A stretch of 64,000 nt of DNA from Arthrobacter pigmenti. Lineage in GTDB: Bacteria > Actinomycetota > Actinomycetes > Actinomycetales > Micrococcaceae. Below, piece after piece: positions 40,552 through 49,449 of the stretch (the first letter of the stretch is position 1; every line of letters starts with the position of its first letter). Where the stretch lies: assembly GCF_011927905.1 (NCBI RefSeq), contig NZ_JAATJL010000001.1:3658001-3722000 (forward strand). The letters are read 5' to 3'. The notes beneath the pieces were generated by a model. The model saw nothing but the letters and a program-made list of their open reading frames with translations. It was not told the origin of the DNA and ran no database searches. The position numbers and the translations under genes are program-made.

Positions 40552-42635
40552 GTTGTCTCCTGCGTTGTAGGTTGCTGTGCCTGGACGGCGGTGATGGCCA
40601 CGGTATTGACGATGTCCTCAACGGTGCAGCCGCGCGACAGGTCATTGACTGGCTTGCGGAGCCCCTGCAGCACCGGGCCGACGGCGACCGCACCTGCCGA
40701 CTGCTGGACCGCCTTGTACGTGTTATTACCTGTATTCAGATCCGGGAATATAAAGACCGTCGCCTGACCGGCGACGGATGAACCGGGAAGCTTCGATGCC
40801 GCGATCGAGGCGTCGACGGCGGCGTCGTACTGGATCGGCCCCTCCACCGGGAGGTCCGGGCGCTGGGACCGAACCAGTTCCGTAGCCCGCCGCACCTCGT
40901 CAACCGCCCCGCCGTAGCCGGACTCACCCGTCGAGTAGGACAGCATGGCAACCCTGGGTTCAACGCCGAACTGAGCAGCCGTTTCGGCCGAAGCAATCGC
41001 GATGTCAGCGAGCTGTTCATCGGTAGGATCTGGATTGACGGCGCAGTCCCCGTACACCAGCACCCGGTCGCGCAGCAGCATGAGGAAGACGGAAGACACA
41101 ATCTTCACGCCCTCCTTTGTCTTCACGAACTCAAGTGCCGGACGGATGGTGTTCGCCGTGGTGTGCGCCGCGCCTGAAACCATGCCGTCGACGTATCCCA
41201 GCTGCACCATCATGGTGCCGAAGTATGCTCCTTCGAGCATGCGTTCGCGGGCGTCGTCGAGGGACACTTTCTTGTGGGCCCTCAGCCGCGCGTACTCGGC
41301 AGCGAACTCGTCCCGCAGCTCCGAGGTCGCTGGGTCTACGAGGGTCAGCCCGGTCAGGTCGATTCCCTGTCCCGCAGCCAGCTCCCGCACCTGCGACTCG
41401 GGTCCCAGAATGGTCAGGTCGCACACGTCCCGGCGGCGAAGAATCTCTGCTGCCCGCAGGATCCGCTCATCAAGACCCTCCGGTAGCACGATGTGCTTAC
41501 GATCGGCACGCGCCCTCTCGATGAGCTCGTGCAGGAACCGCAGTGGCGTCATTTTCACCGGACGCGGCAGCTCAAGCCGTTCCAGCAACTCTGCGGCGTC
41601 CACCTGCCGGGACCACACGCCGAGTGCTGCGGCGGCCTTCCGCCGAAGACCCGTCGCGATCTCTCCGCGCACTTCGCTGACGTGCTTGGCTGCGGTGTAG
41701 GTGTCGTCGTCGACCGCGAAGACCGGGAAGGTCGCATGGGCCAACAGCGCGAGGATATTTGGGTCAGGGGTCAGTCCTCCGGTGAGGATCATGCCGGACG
41801 GCACAGGGAACTCCGGCGAGAACGACGACGCCACCGTGGCCACCAGCACGTCCGCCCGGTCGCCGGGAACGATAACCAGCGCGCCGTGGGTCAAGAGCTC
41901 AAGGAAATGACCGACGTTCATCGCGGCAACACGGACCGAACTTACGTCCCGCTCAAGCGTGGCACTGCCTGCAATATGCCTGGCGTCCAGAGCGCAGGCA
42001 ACCTCCGCAATAGTCGGCTGCGAAATCTCGCTGAGCTCGGGGATGACGTAGACCGGCCGGCCCGACCGCCCAGGCCGCACCTGTTCGCGGATGGCGGCCA
42101 CGGCGTCGTCGTCGGCCCGGTTCACCATCATCGCCAGCAGCGAGACTTCAGCGGCGTCGAGCTCCCGGCGAGCGACGTCGACGGCGTCAGCCGCCTCCGC
42201 GGCAGTCATGTCCTTCGCACTGACAACGGCGAGCACCATGGCGCCGAGGTTGTTGGCGAGGCGCGCGTTGAGGTCGAATTCGACGGCGGCGTCCTGGCCG
42301 GTGAGGTCCGTGCCCTCAACGATGATCACGTCGCAGGACTGCGCCATGTCGCTGTAGGCGGCCACGCACCGGGCGTCGATTTCCTCGCGCTCCCCGGCGA
42401 CCAGGAGCGCGCGTGCCTCGGCTCGGGTCATCCCGCTACGGGCGGTCTTCTCATCGAGGCTGAAGGTGCGGCGCATGAGCAGGACCATGGGATCCTCGTG
42501 CTCAGCCTCCGAGATGGGGCGGAAGAAGCCGATCCTGTCCGCGTGACTGGAAAGCATGCTCGCCAGCCCGAGGGAAATGAGTGACTTGCCGGACCCGGGG
42601 CCCATCGCGCTGACGTAAATTCCTCGGGTGGTCAT
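40548..42635 (-). CDS. pta: Phosphate acetyltransferase
   Basis: A 695-aa long-form Pta that interconverts acetyl-CoA and acetyl phosphate. The N-terminal BioD/DRTGG-like regulatory domain starts GIYVSAMGPGSGKSLISLGL, with a P-loop-like stretch, and the C-terminal PTA domain has IVLPEGLDERIL-like HIVLPEGLDER and VFIFPDLNTGNNTYKAVQ. ATG 42635 is preferred; ATG/TTG-type starts up to 42653 are possible. It forms the acetate-overflow operon pta-ackA. Confidence 0.95.
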   Translation of the reverse strand: MTTRGIYVSAMGPGSGKSLISLGLASMLSSHADRIGFFRPISEAEHEDPMVLLMRRTFSLDEKTARSGMTRAEARALLVAGEREEIDARCVAAYSDMAQSCDVIIVEGTDLTGQDAAVEFDLNARLANNLGAMVLAVVSAKDMTAAEAADAVDVARRELDAAEVSLLAMMVNRADDDAVAAIREQVRPGRSGRPVYVIPELSEISQPTIAEVACALDARHIAGSATLERDVSSVRVAAMNVGHFLELLTHGALVIVPGDRADVLVATVASSFSPEFPVPSGMILTGGLTPDPNILALLAHATFPVFAVDDDTYTAAKHVSEVRGEIATGLRRKAAAALGVWSRQVDAAELLERLELPRPVKMTPLRFLHELIERARADRKHIVLPEGLDERILRAAEILRRRDVCDLTILGPESQVRELAAGQGIDLTGLTLVDPATSELRDEFAAEYARLRAHKKVSLDDARERMLEGAYFGTMMVQLGYVDGMVSGAAHTTANTIRPALEFVKTKEGVKIVSSVFLMLLRDRVLVYGDCAVNPDPTDEQLADIAIASAETAAQFGVEPRVAMLSYSTGESGYGGAVDEVRRATELVRSQRPDLPVEGPIQYDAAVDASIAASKLPGSSVAGQATVFIFPDLNTGNNTYKAVQQSAGAVAVGPVLQGLRKPVNDLSRGCTVEDIVNTVAITAVQAQQPTTQETT

Positions 42636-42725
42636 TGGCCCATCGAAGCACAATCACCGGTGTGTAGTCACTGTTAGTTAGTCCACGCCGGCCTATTGAC
42701 GGCGCGCTGAGGGCGAGTCCCATGA

Positions 42726-43064
42726 CGCTCATTTGCTGCTCTGCTGCAAGAGCCGCTTGGGCTTCACGGGGTCCCGCGAAATAAGGAGAATCCAGAGCGG
42801 TTTGCTAACTTCGGGTTGGAACCCGAAGGCGACTATCTTCTGACCCGGTGGATGCACGAGCACCTCAGTTTGAGCGTGTTGCCGATGCCGGAAGGCTTGC
42901 CTGTCTCAAAGCTCGAGCGAGTGGAGATTGATGTGATTATGCGATGGACTCCACCGCTGAACATTGCACACAATCCGGCCAGGTTGCAGCACCTCCGAGT
43001 GGCTCGCAGCCGTCTCGCCTCTGAAGCGGAACAGTGGACTTTGGATGCTAGTAAAGGGCAGTAA
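42726..43064 (+). pseudogene. 5'-truncated GIY-YIG nuclease-like gene
   Basis: The frame open from the stop at 42723 encodes NPERFANFGLEPEGDYLLT, WMHEHLSLSVLPM and, at the end, a PPLN segment, like the C-terminal half of actinobacterial GIY-YIG endonuclease-like proteins. The N-terminal part with the GIY and YIG motifs is missing, and the only start candidates are internal (TTG 42816). It stands beside the RloC-like gene in the low-GC islet, so it is a gene remnant. Confidence 0.55.
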
Positions 43065-43270
43065 CGAAGCGCGCCCACAAATCAGCGCAGGAGTTTGCCA
43101 CCGTTGGGTTCGAGGAACAGCACGCGCAAAGGCGGAGTGCTTATCCCGTTTAACAGCCTCTGTCACTCGTTTTCCCTCCCTGGGCCGCGGATCCAGTCAT
43201 GTCACCCGAGATTGGCACCATCCGGCTCTCCGGCTTGAACGCCGTGGCTCACTCAGGACAGAGATTCTGA

Positions 43271-45616
43271 CTAGTCCGGAATTGCGAACAGCGCGCCCTC
43301 ATCGATTTCCAACGCTTGGCACATCGCCGAGAGGTGTTCTGAATCGTTGGCTCGAATGAGGAGAAAGAGCGAGCGAAGCACTATGGAGGCCTCACTTGGA
43401 TCGAGCATGGCAGAGACGTTCCCTTCTTCGTTGTGTGAGTAAGTGTGGAGATATCGCTCGACGTGTGTCCGGACCGCCGGGTCGTCGAGTGCGTCCATCG
43501 CAGCCTTCATCCCGGCGTGAAAATTACCGATGTGCTGCGGGTATCTAAAGCTCAGAAATGCCTCAACCATTTTGCGAGCGGCGTTCGGAACGAGCGCAAG
43601 AAGATCCATACGTTCAGCAAGGCCTAGCTCCGGTGACGCGTCAGTGACCGACTTAGCTACTCGCGCAAACAAAAAATGGTAGAGCGAACGCAACCGGCGA
43701 CTCTGCTTTTTATCGTCGGTCCAAGGATCGAGTTGCGGAAGCCGGCGTGGCGTGCCCGATCGGTGAGGACGATAACGCATACGAATCTCATGGATTGTGA
43801 AACCGCCCGAAACGTGGCGGCCAGCATTCTCCAGCTGCATTACCCATTGTCGGAAAAGTTCGAAGTTGTGAGTCAGCAAGATCACCTGACTTGCATACTC
43901 ATTTTCAACCAGGGACGACCAAAGGAAGGAAGAAACACCGAACAGAATTCCGTCATCCATGCTTGACACCGGGTCATCGACCACGACTATGGGTTCGTCG
44001 CCGGATAGTACGCCTCTTCGGACACTTGCAAGAAAATGTAACAGCGCGATTGCAGTCCTCTCACCCTCACTCAGGTGAGTTGCTGGTGCTCCCGCCCGCT
44101 CAATGCGGTAGTGCTTACCATCGGCGCTTGGCTCAAACTTGAGATCTGCGCGGCCAAGGAGTCTCGCAACATCGCTCGTGAGTTCGGACGCCTGAGGTAC
44201 AGGATCCGCGCCTTTATTACTTAGGCTAATGATGAGTTCGCTGAGCTGACGTAACTCAGTAGCAAGCTCCTCCGCCTTCGCATTCTGGTCGAGGACTGCA
44301 GCCCTGCGCTGATCGTAGTCGTCAGCGAGTGACTGGACGCGTGCCAGTTCGACGCGGCGAGCGGCCGCAGCTGCTTCATTCGTGTGCGTGGAGCGCTTGT
44401 GTTCATGCTTGCCCACCACCTCTGTCACGCTTTGAAGCGAGGGAACTACAAGAGGCGGTAGATCGATTGATGCGACGGAAAACGGCTTGTCCCTTTTGAG
44501 CTGGAGCGCATCGAGGATGTGGCGGATGTCATCTTGGAATTGGTCGTTCTGATCACGAAAGTCGGATCGAGCCATACGCAATTCCCCTGCAAGATCAGGG
44601 TACAAGTCTGCGTCCCTGGGGACGCTGTCTACCATCAGGTTTACGGTTGCGCAGGTCTGCTTAATTAGATCGATGTGCGTATCTAGACGCGACTGCAAAT
44701 CGGTGAGGGACTCGTCGAAATGCGCGGCCAAATCGCGCCTTCTCTCAGCTGAGATGGCGTTCTCGCAGAAAAGACACGTGTGGATCTCAGTGTGAAGTTC
44801 GACACCTTTTTGCACCCACGCGGCGCGATCGGGGCTGCCCGCAAGTGCCTCAAGCGGTCGAGAGGTCACGTCCGATTCAAGTAGCTCGATGGCGGTGTCA
44901 CGAAGATCCGCCGCGCGGGGTAGTTGTGATTGATTGAGCCTCGTGTAAGCCTCCCTGGCCTCTGATGTAGCCATCGCTCGATCAGCGGCAATATCGCGCG
45001 ATGCTCCTTCGAATAGCGCACGATCGTTGGTAAGTAGGGCGCGCACGTTCGCCCGCGTGTAGGAGTTGGTTGCTCGATACGTCGCCACGGGCGATGCTCG
45101 CAGGTCGTCCACGATTTGCCCTGCCACTTCGGTAAGCCGCTGTTGAAGTGCCCTATCCAGCGCATCTACCTTTGACCGAGCTTCCCGCGAGAGAGGTTCT
45201 AGCTCAGACTTGCGAGCCTCAGCTGTTCGAAGCTGCTCCTCAGCATCGACATTGGATTTTCCAAGGGTAAGGAGGCTGTCGGAGCGCGGACCGGCGTCGT
45301 CATCGAAGCGTAGGTTTTCGCGGACATAGTCTGCATTGAAAACTCGAACGCGTTCCCAAAACGCAGAACTTGCTTGCGTAACCACTCCTGGGCTTCCATC
45401 GACGACGGCGTCGAACTCCAGACCGGCTAGTTGCACCTCCAGCGCGGAACTGGAGCATGCGCGAAAGAGGTTCGCCAGCGTGCTCTTGCCGCTGCCGTTG
45501 GTGCCGTAGATCAAATTGACTCGACCTAGCTCTGTGGCACGCCCCTCATCAGTCCAGCCTTGGAAGGCGCGGTAGTTACCAATCTTCCGCAACCGTTTCA
45601 CTTGTGCGTGCGACAT
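43271..45616 (-). CDS. RloC/PrrC-like AAA ATPase, candidate anticodon nuclease
   Basis: A 781-aa protein of the RloC/PrrC group (AAA_13). Walker A GTNGSGKST (38-46) starts an ABC-type ATPase split by about 450 residues of coiled coil; a CxxC half zinc-hook (C281, C284 in HTCLFCENAI) sits in the middle, as in Rad50 and RloC. The second ATPase half has signature LSEGER (515-520), Walker B VVVDDP (D547/D548) and H-loop LLTHNFE (H583). The C-terminal ~180 residues show NAARKMVEAF (R681, E685) and histidines H718, H724, H728, resembling the Arg-x3-Glu...His triad of PrrC anticodon nucleases. Known RloC proteins cleave tRNA under DNA or phage stress. It is a single gene in a low-GC islet. Confidence 0.75.
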   Translation of the reverse strand: MSHAQVKRLRKIGNYRAFQGWTDEGRATELGRVNLIYGTNGSGKSTLANLFRACSSSALEVQLAGLEFDAVVDGSPGVVTQASSAFWERVRVFNADYVRENLRFDDDAGPRSDSLLTLGKSNVDAEEQLRTAEARKSELEPLSREARSKVDALDRALQQRLTEVAGQIVDDLRASPVATYRATNSYTRANVRALLTNDRALFEGASRDIAADRAMATSEAREAYTRLNQSQLPRAADLRDTAIELLESDVTSRPLEALAGSPDRAAWVQKGVELHTEIHTCLFCENAISAERRRDLAAHFDESLTDLQSRLDTHIDLIKQTCATVNLMVDSVPRDADLYPDLAGELRMARSDFRDQNDQFQDDIRHILDALQLKRDKPFSVASIDLPPLVVPSLQSVTEVVGKHEHKRSTHTNEAAAAARRVELARVQSLADDYDQRRAAVLDQNAKAEELATELRQLSELIISLSNKGADPVPQASELTSDVARLLGRADLKFEPSADGKHYRIERAGAPATHLSEGERTAIALLHFLASVRRGVLSGDEPIVVVDDPVSSMDDGILFGVSSFLWSSLVENEYASQVILLTHNFELFRQWVMQLENAGRHVSGGFTIHEIRMRYRPHRSGTPRRLPQLDPWTDDKKQSRRLRSLYHFLFARVAKSVTDASPELGLAERMDLLALVPNAARKMVEAFLSFRYPQHIGNFHAGMKAAMDALDDPAVRTHVERYLHTYSHNEEGNVSAMLDPSEASIVLRSLFLLIRANDSEHLSAMCQALEIDEGALFAIPD

Positions 45617-45950
45617 CTAGCCCCCTTGCAGTCGCAACCTCACCTGAAGTGCGCGAGGTTGTCCTTACGTTCTTAATTTGACCGTACCGGTAGGGGGAGC
45701 CAATCAGCTCAATCCTCGGGATCGGATAGAGGGCGCAGCAGTGATCTCCGACGATGTTGTACTAGCCGGCTGCACATTCCGACAAGGGGAGGTCTGAGAG
45801 GGGTGGCAAAAAGGACCACTTTCGACCATGCGGTTTAATCCTTTGAGAGGAGCATCTTTTCGGTGCTACAAGCCAAGTGCGAAAGAGGTGGCGGTCCTCC
45901 CCGGGGTTTCTACGGGTTGTGGCACGACGGTGTCAGGTTCATTCAATCCT
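45617..45950. other. Gene-free region upstream of the RloC-like gene
   Basis: No gene is supported here. On the minus strand, TTGGCT and TCAAAT at 16-bp spacing (about 45670-45700) might be the promoter of the RloC-like gene, and AAGGGGG lies just before its start. This is weak evidence. Confidence 0.3.
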
Positions 45951-46568
45951 CTATCCTTGGATCTCCCCGCGGTCCAATCGGTCGAGCACACTGATTTCGC
46001 CCTCCAGCGCTTCAAGCGCCTTCTCTGCTTTTCCCTTCACCTCCAGATAGGCAGCATCACGACCGCGCGTATCTTGGTTCAATTGCGTTGTCCGTTTGGT
46101 CAGGTCGGTGTCCCCTGCCGCCCGGCGCTGCGCCAGATACGCCTCATCTTCGTCTACTCGTCGCTGCTTGTGAGCGGTAGATTCCCAAGCTATCGAGAGG
46201 GATTGGAGGTGAACGGCTGTTGATCGGTGTCTGCTGGCATCACTACCTTGTGGGCGGCGCGTCGCAAGGTTATTGAGAAACGACCGGCACTCCTCGAGGG
46301 CCGGCGATTCTTGGGGAATGTTCTTTCCCAACCGCAAAGCGGTTAAAAGCGCTCCTATGTCTTCGATGAGTGAGGTGCCTCTTTCCCTCAGCTCATCATT
46401 GAGTTTCCGTTGCACTGCACGCAATGGTTCCCCTTTGGTGTAGTCCAGCGCCCGCCTTGCTACGACTACTGCGGCTACTGCAGCCGCTGCTGCAACAAGC
46501 GAAATGATGATTGCTGCGGGGCTTCCATCGGACTGCTCTACTGATTGTGCTAAGATCTGTGAGGACAT
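45951..46568 (-). CDS. Single-helix membrane protein with coiled coil, unknown
   Basis: A 205-aa protein: short extracytoplasmic N-terminus, one transmembrane helix of Ala/Val type (about 18-38), then a long charged helical region (about 48-200) rich in Glu, Arg, Gln and Leu, probably a cytoplasmic coiled coil. No motif is recognised. It lies in the low-GC islet on the same strand as the RloC-like gene, 334 bp upstream of its start, so the two are likely separate transcripts. It could be a defence-associated accessory or an unrelated passenger. Confidence 0.6.
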   Translation of the reverse strand: MSSQILAQSVEQSDGSPAAIIISLVAAAAAVAAVVVARRALDYTKGEPLRAVQRKLNDELRERGTSLIEDIGALLTALRLGKNIPQESPALEECRSFLNNLATRRPQGSDASRHRSTAVHLQSLSIAWESTAHKQRRVDEDEAYLAQRRAAGDTDLTKRTTQLNQDTRGRDAAYLEVKGKAEKALEALEGEISVLDRLDRGEIQG

Positions 46569-46887
46569 ACTTCGAACTTAGCGCAACCACCCAATGTCTC
46601 CGTCTGCTTAGACGGGGTGTGGCAGCAGGCACACCCTTTCGCAACAGGCCAGACGAACCTGATATCGCGTTGCGTTTGGGTCCCCCTCCATCCTCTGCAA
46701 CAGATGTGCGCAGGGCTCTAAACATCGCGCACCAGATCTCGCAAGGCCAGTCGACAGGTACCGGCAAGATGAGCGCTCAGCGGTGATGGCACTCTGAACG
46801 GCCATCGCTTGCTTCGCCCATCGACGGGTTTGTTGGCTCGATCGTCGGTCGCAGTTGAAGCCAATCCCCGAGTGCGAGAATGGCGGC
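46569..46887. other. Gene-free region at the islet border
   Basis: No coding frame is convincing; an open plus frame at 46511-46786 has no ribosome site and no protein-like pattern. The base composition returns from the lower-GC islet to the GC-rich host pattern within this stretch. Confidence 0.4.
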
Positions 46888-47337
46888 GTGAGCACCAAAC
46901 TCCCCGACGGCTTCGAGATCTCCGCAGACACCGCGCGCATTGACCGCGAGCAGGTCCACGCCTGGCTCTCCCAGGAGGCGTACTGGGCGCTGGGCAGGCC
47001 GCGTGAAACACAGGACGCCGCGATCGAAGGATCCCGCAACTACGGCGTCTATAAGGACGGCAGGCAGGTTGCCTACGCGCGCGTGGTGACCGACGCCGTG
47101 ACCTTCGCGTGGCTGTGCGATGTCTTCGTGGATACGAGCGTGCGGGGACAGGGCGTCGGCGTCGCGCTTGTCGAGGCAATCTGCGCGGACTTAGGGAAAC
47201 CGTCCATAAAGCGCATCATGCTCCGAACTGGAGACGCCCATGAGCTGTACCGGAAATTCGGATTCAAACAGATCACCAGTCCCGAACGCTGGATGAGTCT
47301 CGAACTGCAAACGGGTGACCGCACGGAGCAAACCTGA
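46888..47337 (+). CDS. GNAT family N-acetyltransferase
   Basis: A 149-aa single-domain GNAT protein. The acetyl-CoA loop is in VDTSVRGQGVGVALVEA, and the C-terminal LYRKFGFKQI is typical. GTG 46888 is the likely start, since the upstream part of the frame is not protein-like. The acceptor substrate is unknown. The next genes follow closely, suggesting a loose operon. Confidence 0.88.
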   Translation: MSTKLPDGFEISADTARIDREQVHAWLSQEAYWALGRPRETQDAAIEGSRNYGVYKDGRQVAYARVVTDAVTFAWLCDVFVDTSVRGQGVGVALVEAICADLGKPSIKRIMLRTGDAHELYRKFGFKQITSPERWMSLELQTGDRTEQT

Positions 47338-47349
47338 GAGACTAACTCC

Positions 47350-47691
47350 ATGCTTGTAGCCTTCTCAGTCGCACCGTCAGGCCGTTTCGGCGAGGATAAA
47401 GAAAATGCCGACGGGTCCGTCCACGCCGCCGTGGCGGAAGCCGTGAAGATCGTGCGCGCTTCCGGATTGCCCAACTCGACCAGTTCGATGTTCACCGAGA
47501 TCGAGGGCGAATGGGATGAGGTGATGGACGTCGTCAAACGTGCCACCGAGGCCGTCGCCAAATACGGGAGCCGCGTCTCGCTTGTGCTGAAGGCCGACAT
47601 CCGCCCCGGGCACACCGGCGAGTTGACCGGCAAAGTGGAACGGCTTGAACGCGCCATCGACGAGATGGACGAGTACCAGGGCCACTCGTGA
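47350..47691 (+). CDS. Thiamine-binding-family protein (MTH1187/YkoF-like)
   Basis: A 113-aa ferredoxin-like-fold protein. It begins MLVAFSVAPSGRFGEDKENADGS, followed by VKIVRASGLPN, which are the signature parts of the MTH1187/YqgV and YkoF family; some members bind thiamine. No TPP riboswitch is upstream (only 12 bp separate it from the preceding gene). Its end overlaps the O-methyltransferase start by 4 bp. Confidence 0.82.
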   Translation: MLVAFSVAPSGRFGEDKENADGSVHAAVAEAVKIVRASGLPNSTSSMFTEIEGEWDEVMDVVKRATEAVAKYGSRVSLVLKADIRPGHTGELTGKVERLERAIDEMDEYQGHS

Positions 47692-48335
47692 ACCGCTGGG
47701 CGGAGGTGGATGGCTACCTCAACGAGACCGTCGTCAAGCCCGACGCTGCCCTTCTGGCAGCCGTCGAGAACACCCGCAACGCGGGCATGCCGGCGATCGA
47801 GGTCACGGCAGGGCAGGGTAAGTTCCTCCTGCTGCTCGCCCGCATCCACCAGGCGAAGCGCGTACTGGAGATCGGCACCCTCGGCGGTTTCAGTACCATC
47901 TGGCTCGCCCGCGGCATTCCCGACGACGGCACGATCGACACATGCGAATACGAACCGGCCCACGCCGAGATTGCCCGGCGCAATCTGGAGGCAGCCGACG
48001 TCGGGCACAAGGTAACCGTGCACGTGGGAGCCGCCCTCGAGACCCTGCCGACGCTCACCGGTCCGTACGACCTGTTCTTCATTGACGCCGACAAGGCGAA
48101 CAACCCGAACTACCTCGAGTGGGCGGTGAAACTCGCCCGCCCGGGCTCGGTCATAGTTCTCGACAATGTGGTGCGCGGCGGTGGCGTCCTCGACGAAAAC
48201 AGCGACGACGACGACATCCGCGGCACCCGCAAGGCACTGGAACTGCTCGGCAGCCACCCGCGGCTGGAGGCCACCGCTGTACAAACCGTAGGAACCAAGG
48301 ACTGGGATGGGTTTGCAATCGCCATCGTCAACTAG
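47688..48335 (+). CDS. Class I SAM-dependent O-methyltransferase
   Basis: A 215-aa O-methyltransferase family 3 (catechol-OMT-like) protein. SAM motif I is VLEIGTLGGFSTIWLA, the metal/SAM acidic motif is DLFFIDADKANN, and VIVLDNVVRGG follows. The substrate is unknown; family members methylate catechols or caffeoyl-CoA-like compounds. GTG 47688 overlaps the previous gene. Confidence 0.92.
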   Translation: MNRWAEVDGYLNETVVKPDAALLAAVENTRNAGMPAIEVTAGQGKFLLLLARIHQAKRVLEIGTLGGFSTIWLARGIPDDGTIDTCEYEPAHAEIARRNLEAADVGHKVTVHVGAALETLPTLTGPYDLFFIDADKANNPNYLEWAVKLARPGSVIVLDNVVRGGGVLDENSDDDDIRGTRKALELLGSHPRLEATAVQTVGTKDWDGFAIAIVN

Positions 48336-48834
48336 AACGCAGTTTGTTATCCGCGAGGCAACGGTCGACGACGCCGAAGCCTACGCCCGGACCCACGTCG
48401 CCGCCCTTCACGAGACGTACGCCCACATCATGCCGCAGCAATTCCACGAGCATTACGACGCGGAGCTGCCTGTCATGATCCGCAACCGTCGCGCTTCCCT
48501 GGCGGACGACGACGGCGTCACCAGTTGGGTGGCGTTCGACGCCTCTGGTGCGCCTGCCGGAATCGCGAAGTCCGGCCCCGGCCGCGACGACGATCGGCCC
48601 GACTTCGAGTTGCACCACATCTACACCCTCGCGTCCACGCACGGCTCGGGGCTGGGGCAACGGCTGCTGGATATCGCCATCGGTTCCTCGCCTGCGTACC
48701 TGTGGATCCTGAACGACAATCCGCGGGCGGAGCGGTTCTATCGTCGGAACGGTTTCGAGCCGGACGGCATCACCGCCCTGTGCGGGCCGGTCTGGCACTC
48801 GAAGCCGATGTTCCGTATGCACCGGCTTCAATAG
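48307..48834 (+). CDS. GNAT family N-acetyltransferase
   Basis: A 175-aa GNAT protein. The conserved core is FELHHIYTLASTHGSGLGQRLLDIAI and the substrate end NPRAERFYRRNGFEPDG. ATG 48307 lies inside the end of the preceding gene (29-bp overlap in another frame). Its closest resemblance in the window is to the next GNAT gene, which suggests a paralogous pair. Confidence 0.88.
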   Translation: MGLQSPSSTRTQFVIREATVDDAEAYARTHVAALHETYAHIMPQQFHEHYDAELPVMIRNRRASLADDDGVTSWVAFDASGAPAGIAKSGPGRDDDRPDFELHHIYTLASTHGSGLGQRLLDIAIGSSPAYLWILNDNPRAERFYRRNGFEPDGITALCGPVWHSKPMFRMHRLQ

Positions 48835-48840
48835 GGAAGA

Positions 48841-48902
48841 TTCGTGCAGGTCCGGTGAGGTGGAGCGCCGTCTGAGTCGCCAGAGCTGCACGAAAGTTCC
48901 CC
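48841..48902. repeat. Intergenic inverted-repeat element, copy 2
   Basis: A 62-bp element with termini TTCGTGCA (48841-48848) and TGCACGAA (48887-48894), followed by AGTTCCCC. It is homologous, in inverted orientation, to 30187-30248. It fills most of the gap between two acetyltransferase genes. Confidence 0.7.
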
Positions 48903-48916
48903 ATCCGGGGGATAGC

Positions 48917-49438
48917 ATGAACGCCATGGTGACCATCCGACCACTCCGCATCCACGAGATCGAAGCCGCCCTGCGCATGAAGAACCAGGGCTGGCGGCAG
49001 GCCTACCGCGGCAAGCTCAGCGAGGAGATTCTCGCCGGCCTTGACGACAGCATCGAAGCGCAGGCTGAAGCCTGGCGGATGGGCTTCGACGCGACCGGCG
49101 TAGTGCCGTTCGTGGCAGTGGACGACGACGGCGCGATAGTCGGTATCGCCGGCGGCGGTGCCACCCGGGGCGACAACCCGCCCACCGACGTCGAACTGTT
49201 CATGATCTACGTGCTCGAAGAGCACTACGGGACGGGGCTTGGACAGGCGCTCGCCGATGCGGTGATCGGCAACGCCGCCGCGTGCGTGTGGGTGCTGGAC
49301 GGGAACGAACGCGCTATTGCGTTCTACCGGAAGCTGGGCTTCGAACCGGATGGCGCGAAAGAGCAGCTCTCCGAGCGCTGGAACGGGCTGAACGATATCC
49401 GGATGGTCCGGCCCGCCATGTCGGCGCCCGCCCATTGA
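48917..49438 (+). CDS. GNAT family N-acetyltransferase
   Basis: A 173-aa GNAT protein. ATG 48917 follows GGGGGATAG. The core is VELFMIYVLEEHYGTGLGQALADAV and the end is NERAIAFYRKLGFEPDGAKE. It is a likely paralogue of the preceding GNAT gene: both have a similar N-terminal AAxLxMxN/Y layout and C-terminal FYRxxGFEPDG. The substrate is unknown. Confidence 0.88.
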   Translation: MNAMVTIRPLRIHEIEAALRMKNQGWRQAYRGKLSEEILAGLDDSIEAQAEAWRMGFDATGVVPFVAVDDDGAIVGIAGGGATRGDNPPTDVELFMIYVLEEHYGTGLGQALADAVIGNAAACVWVLDGNERAIAFYRKLGFEPDGAKEQLSERWNGLNDIRMVRPAMSAPAH

Positions 49439-49449
49439 ACGAATAACCA

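Noticed and set aside
46511..46786. Plus-strand frame at the islet border
   Set aside because: No ribosome site, overlaps another gene antisense, and no recognisable protein pattern.
47338..47350. TPP riboswitch before the thiamine-binding-family gene
   Set aside because: The gap to the previous gene is only 12 bp, too short for a riboswitch.
47073..48284. 403-aa open frame on the minus strand
   Set aside because: It lies antisense to a GNAT gene, the thiamine-binding-family gene and the O-methyltransferase, whose motifs are unmistakable.
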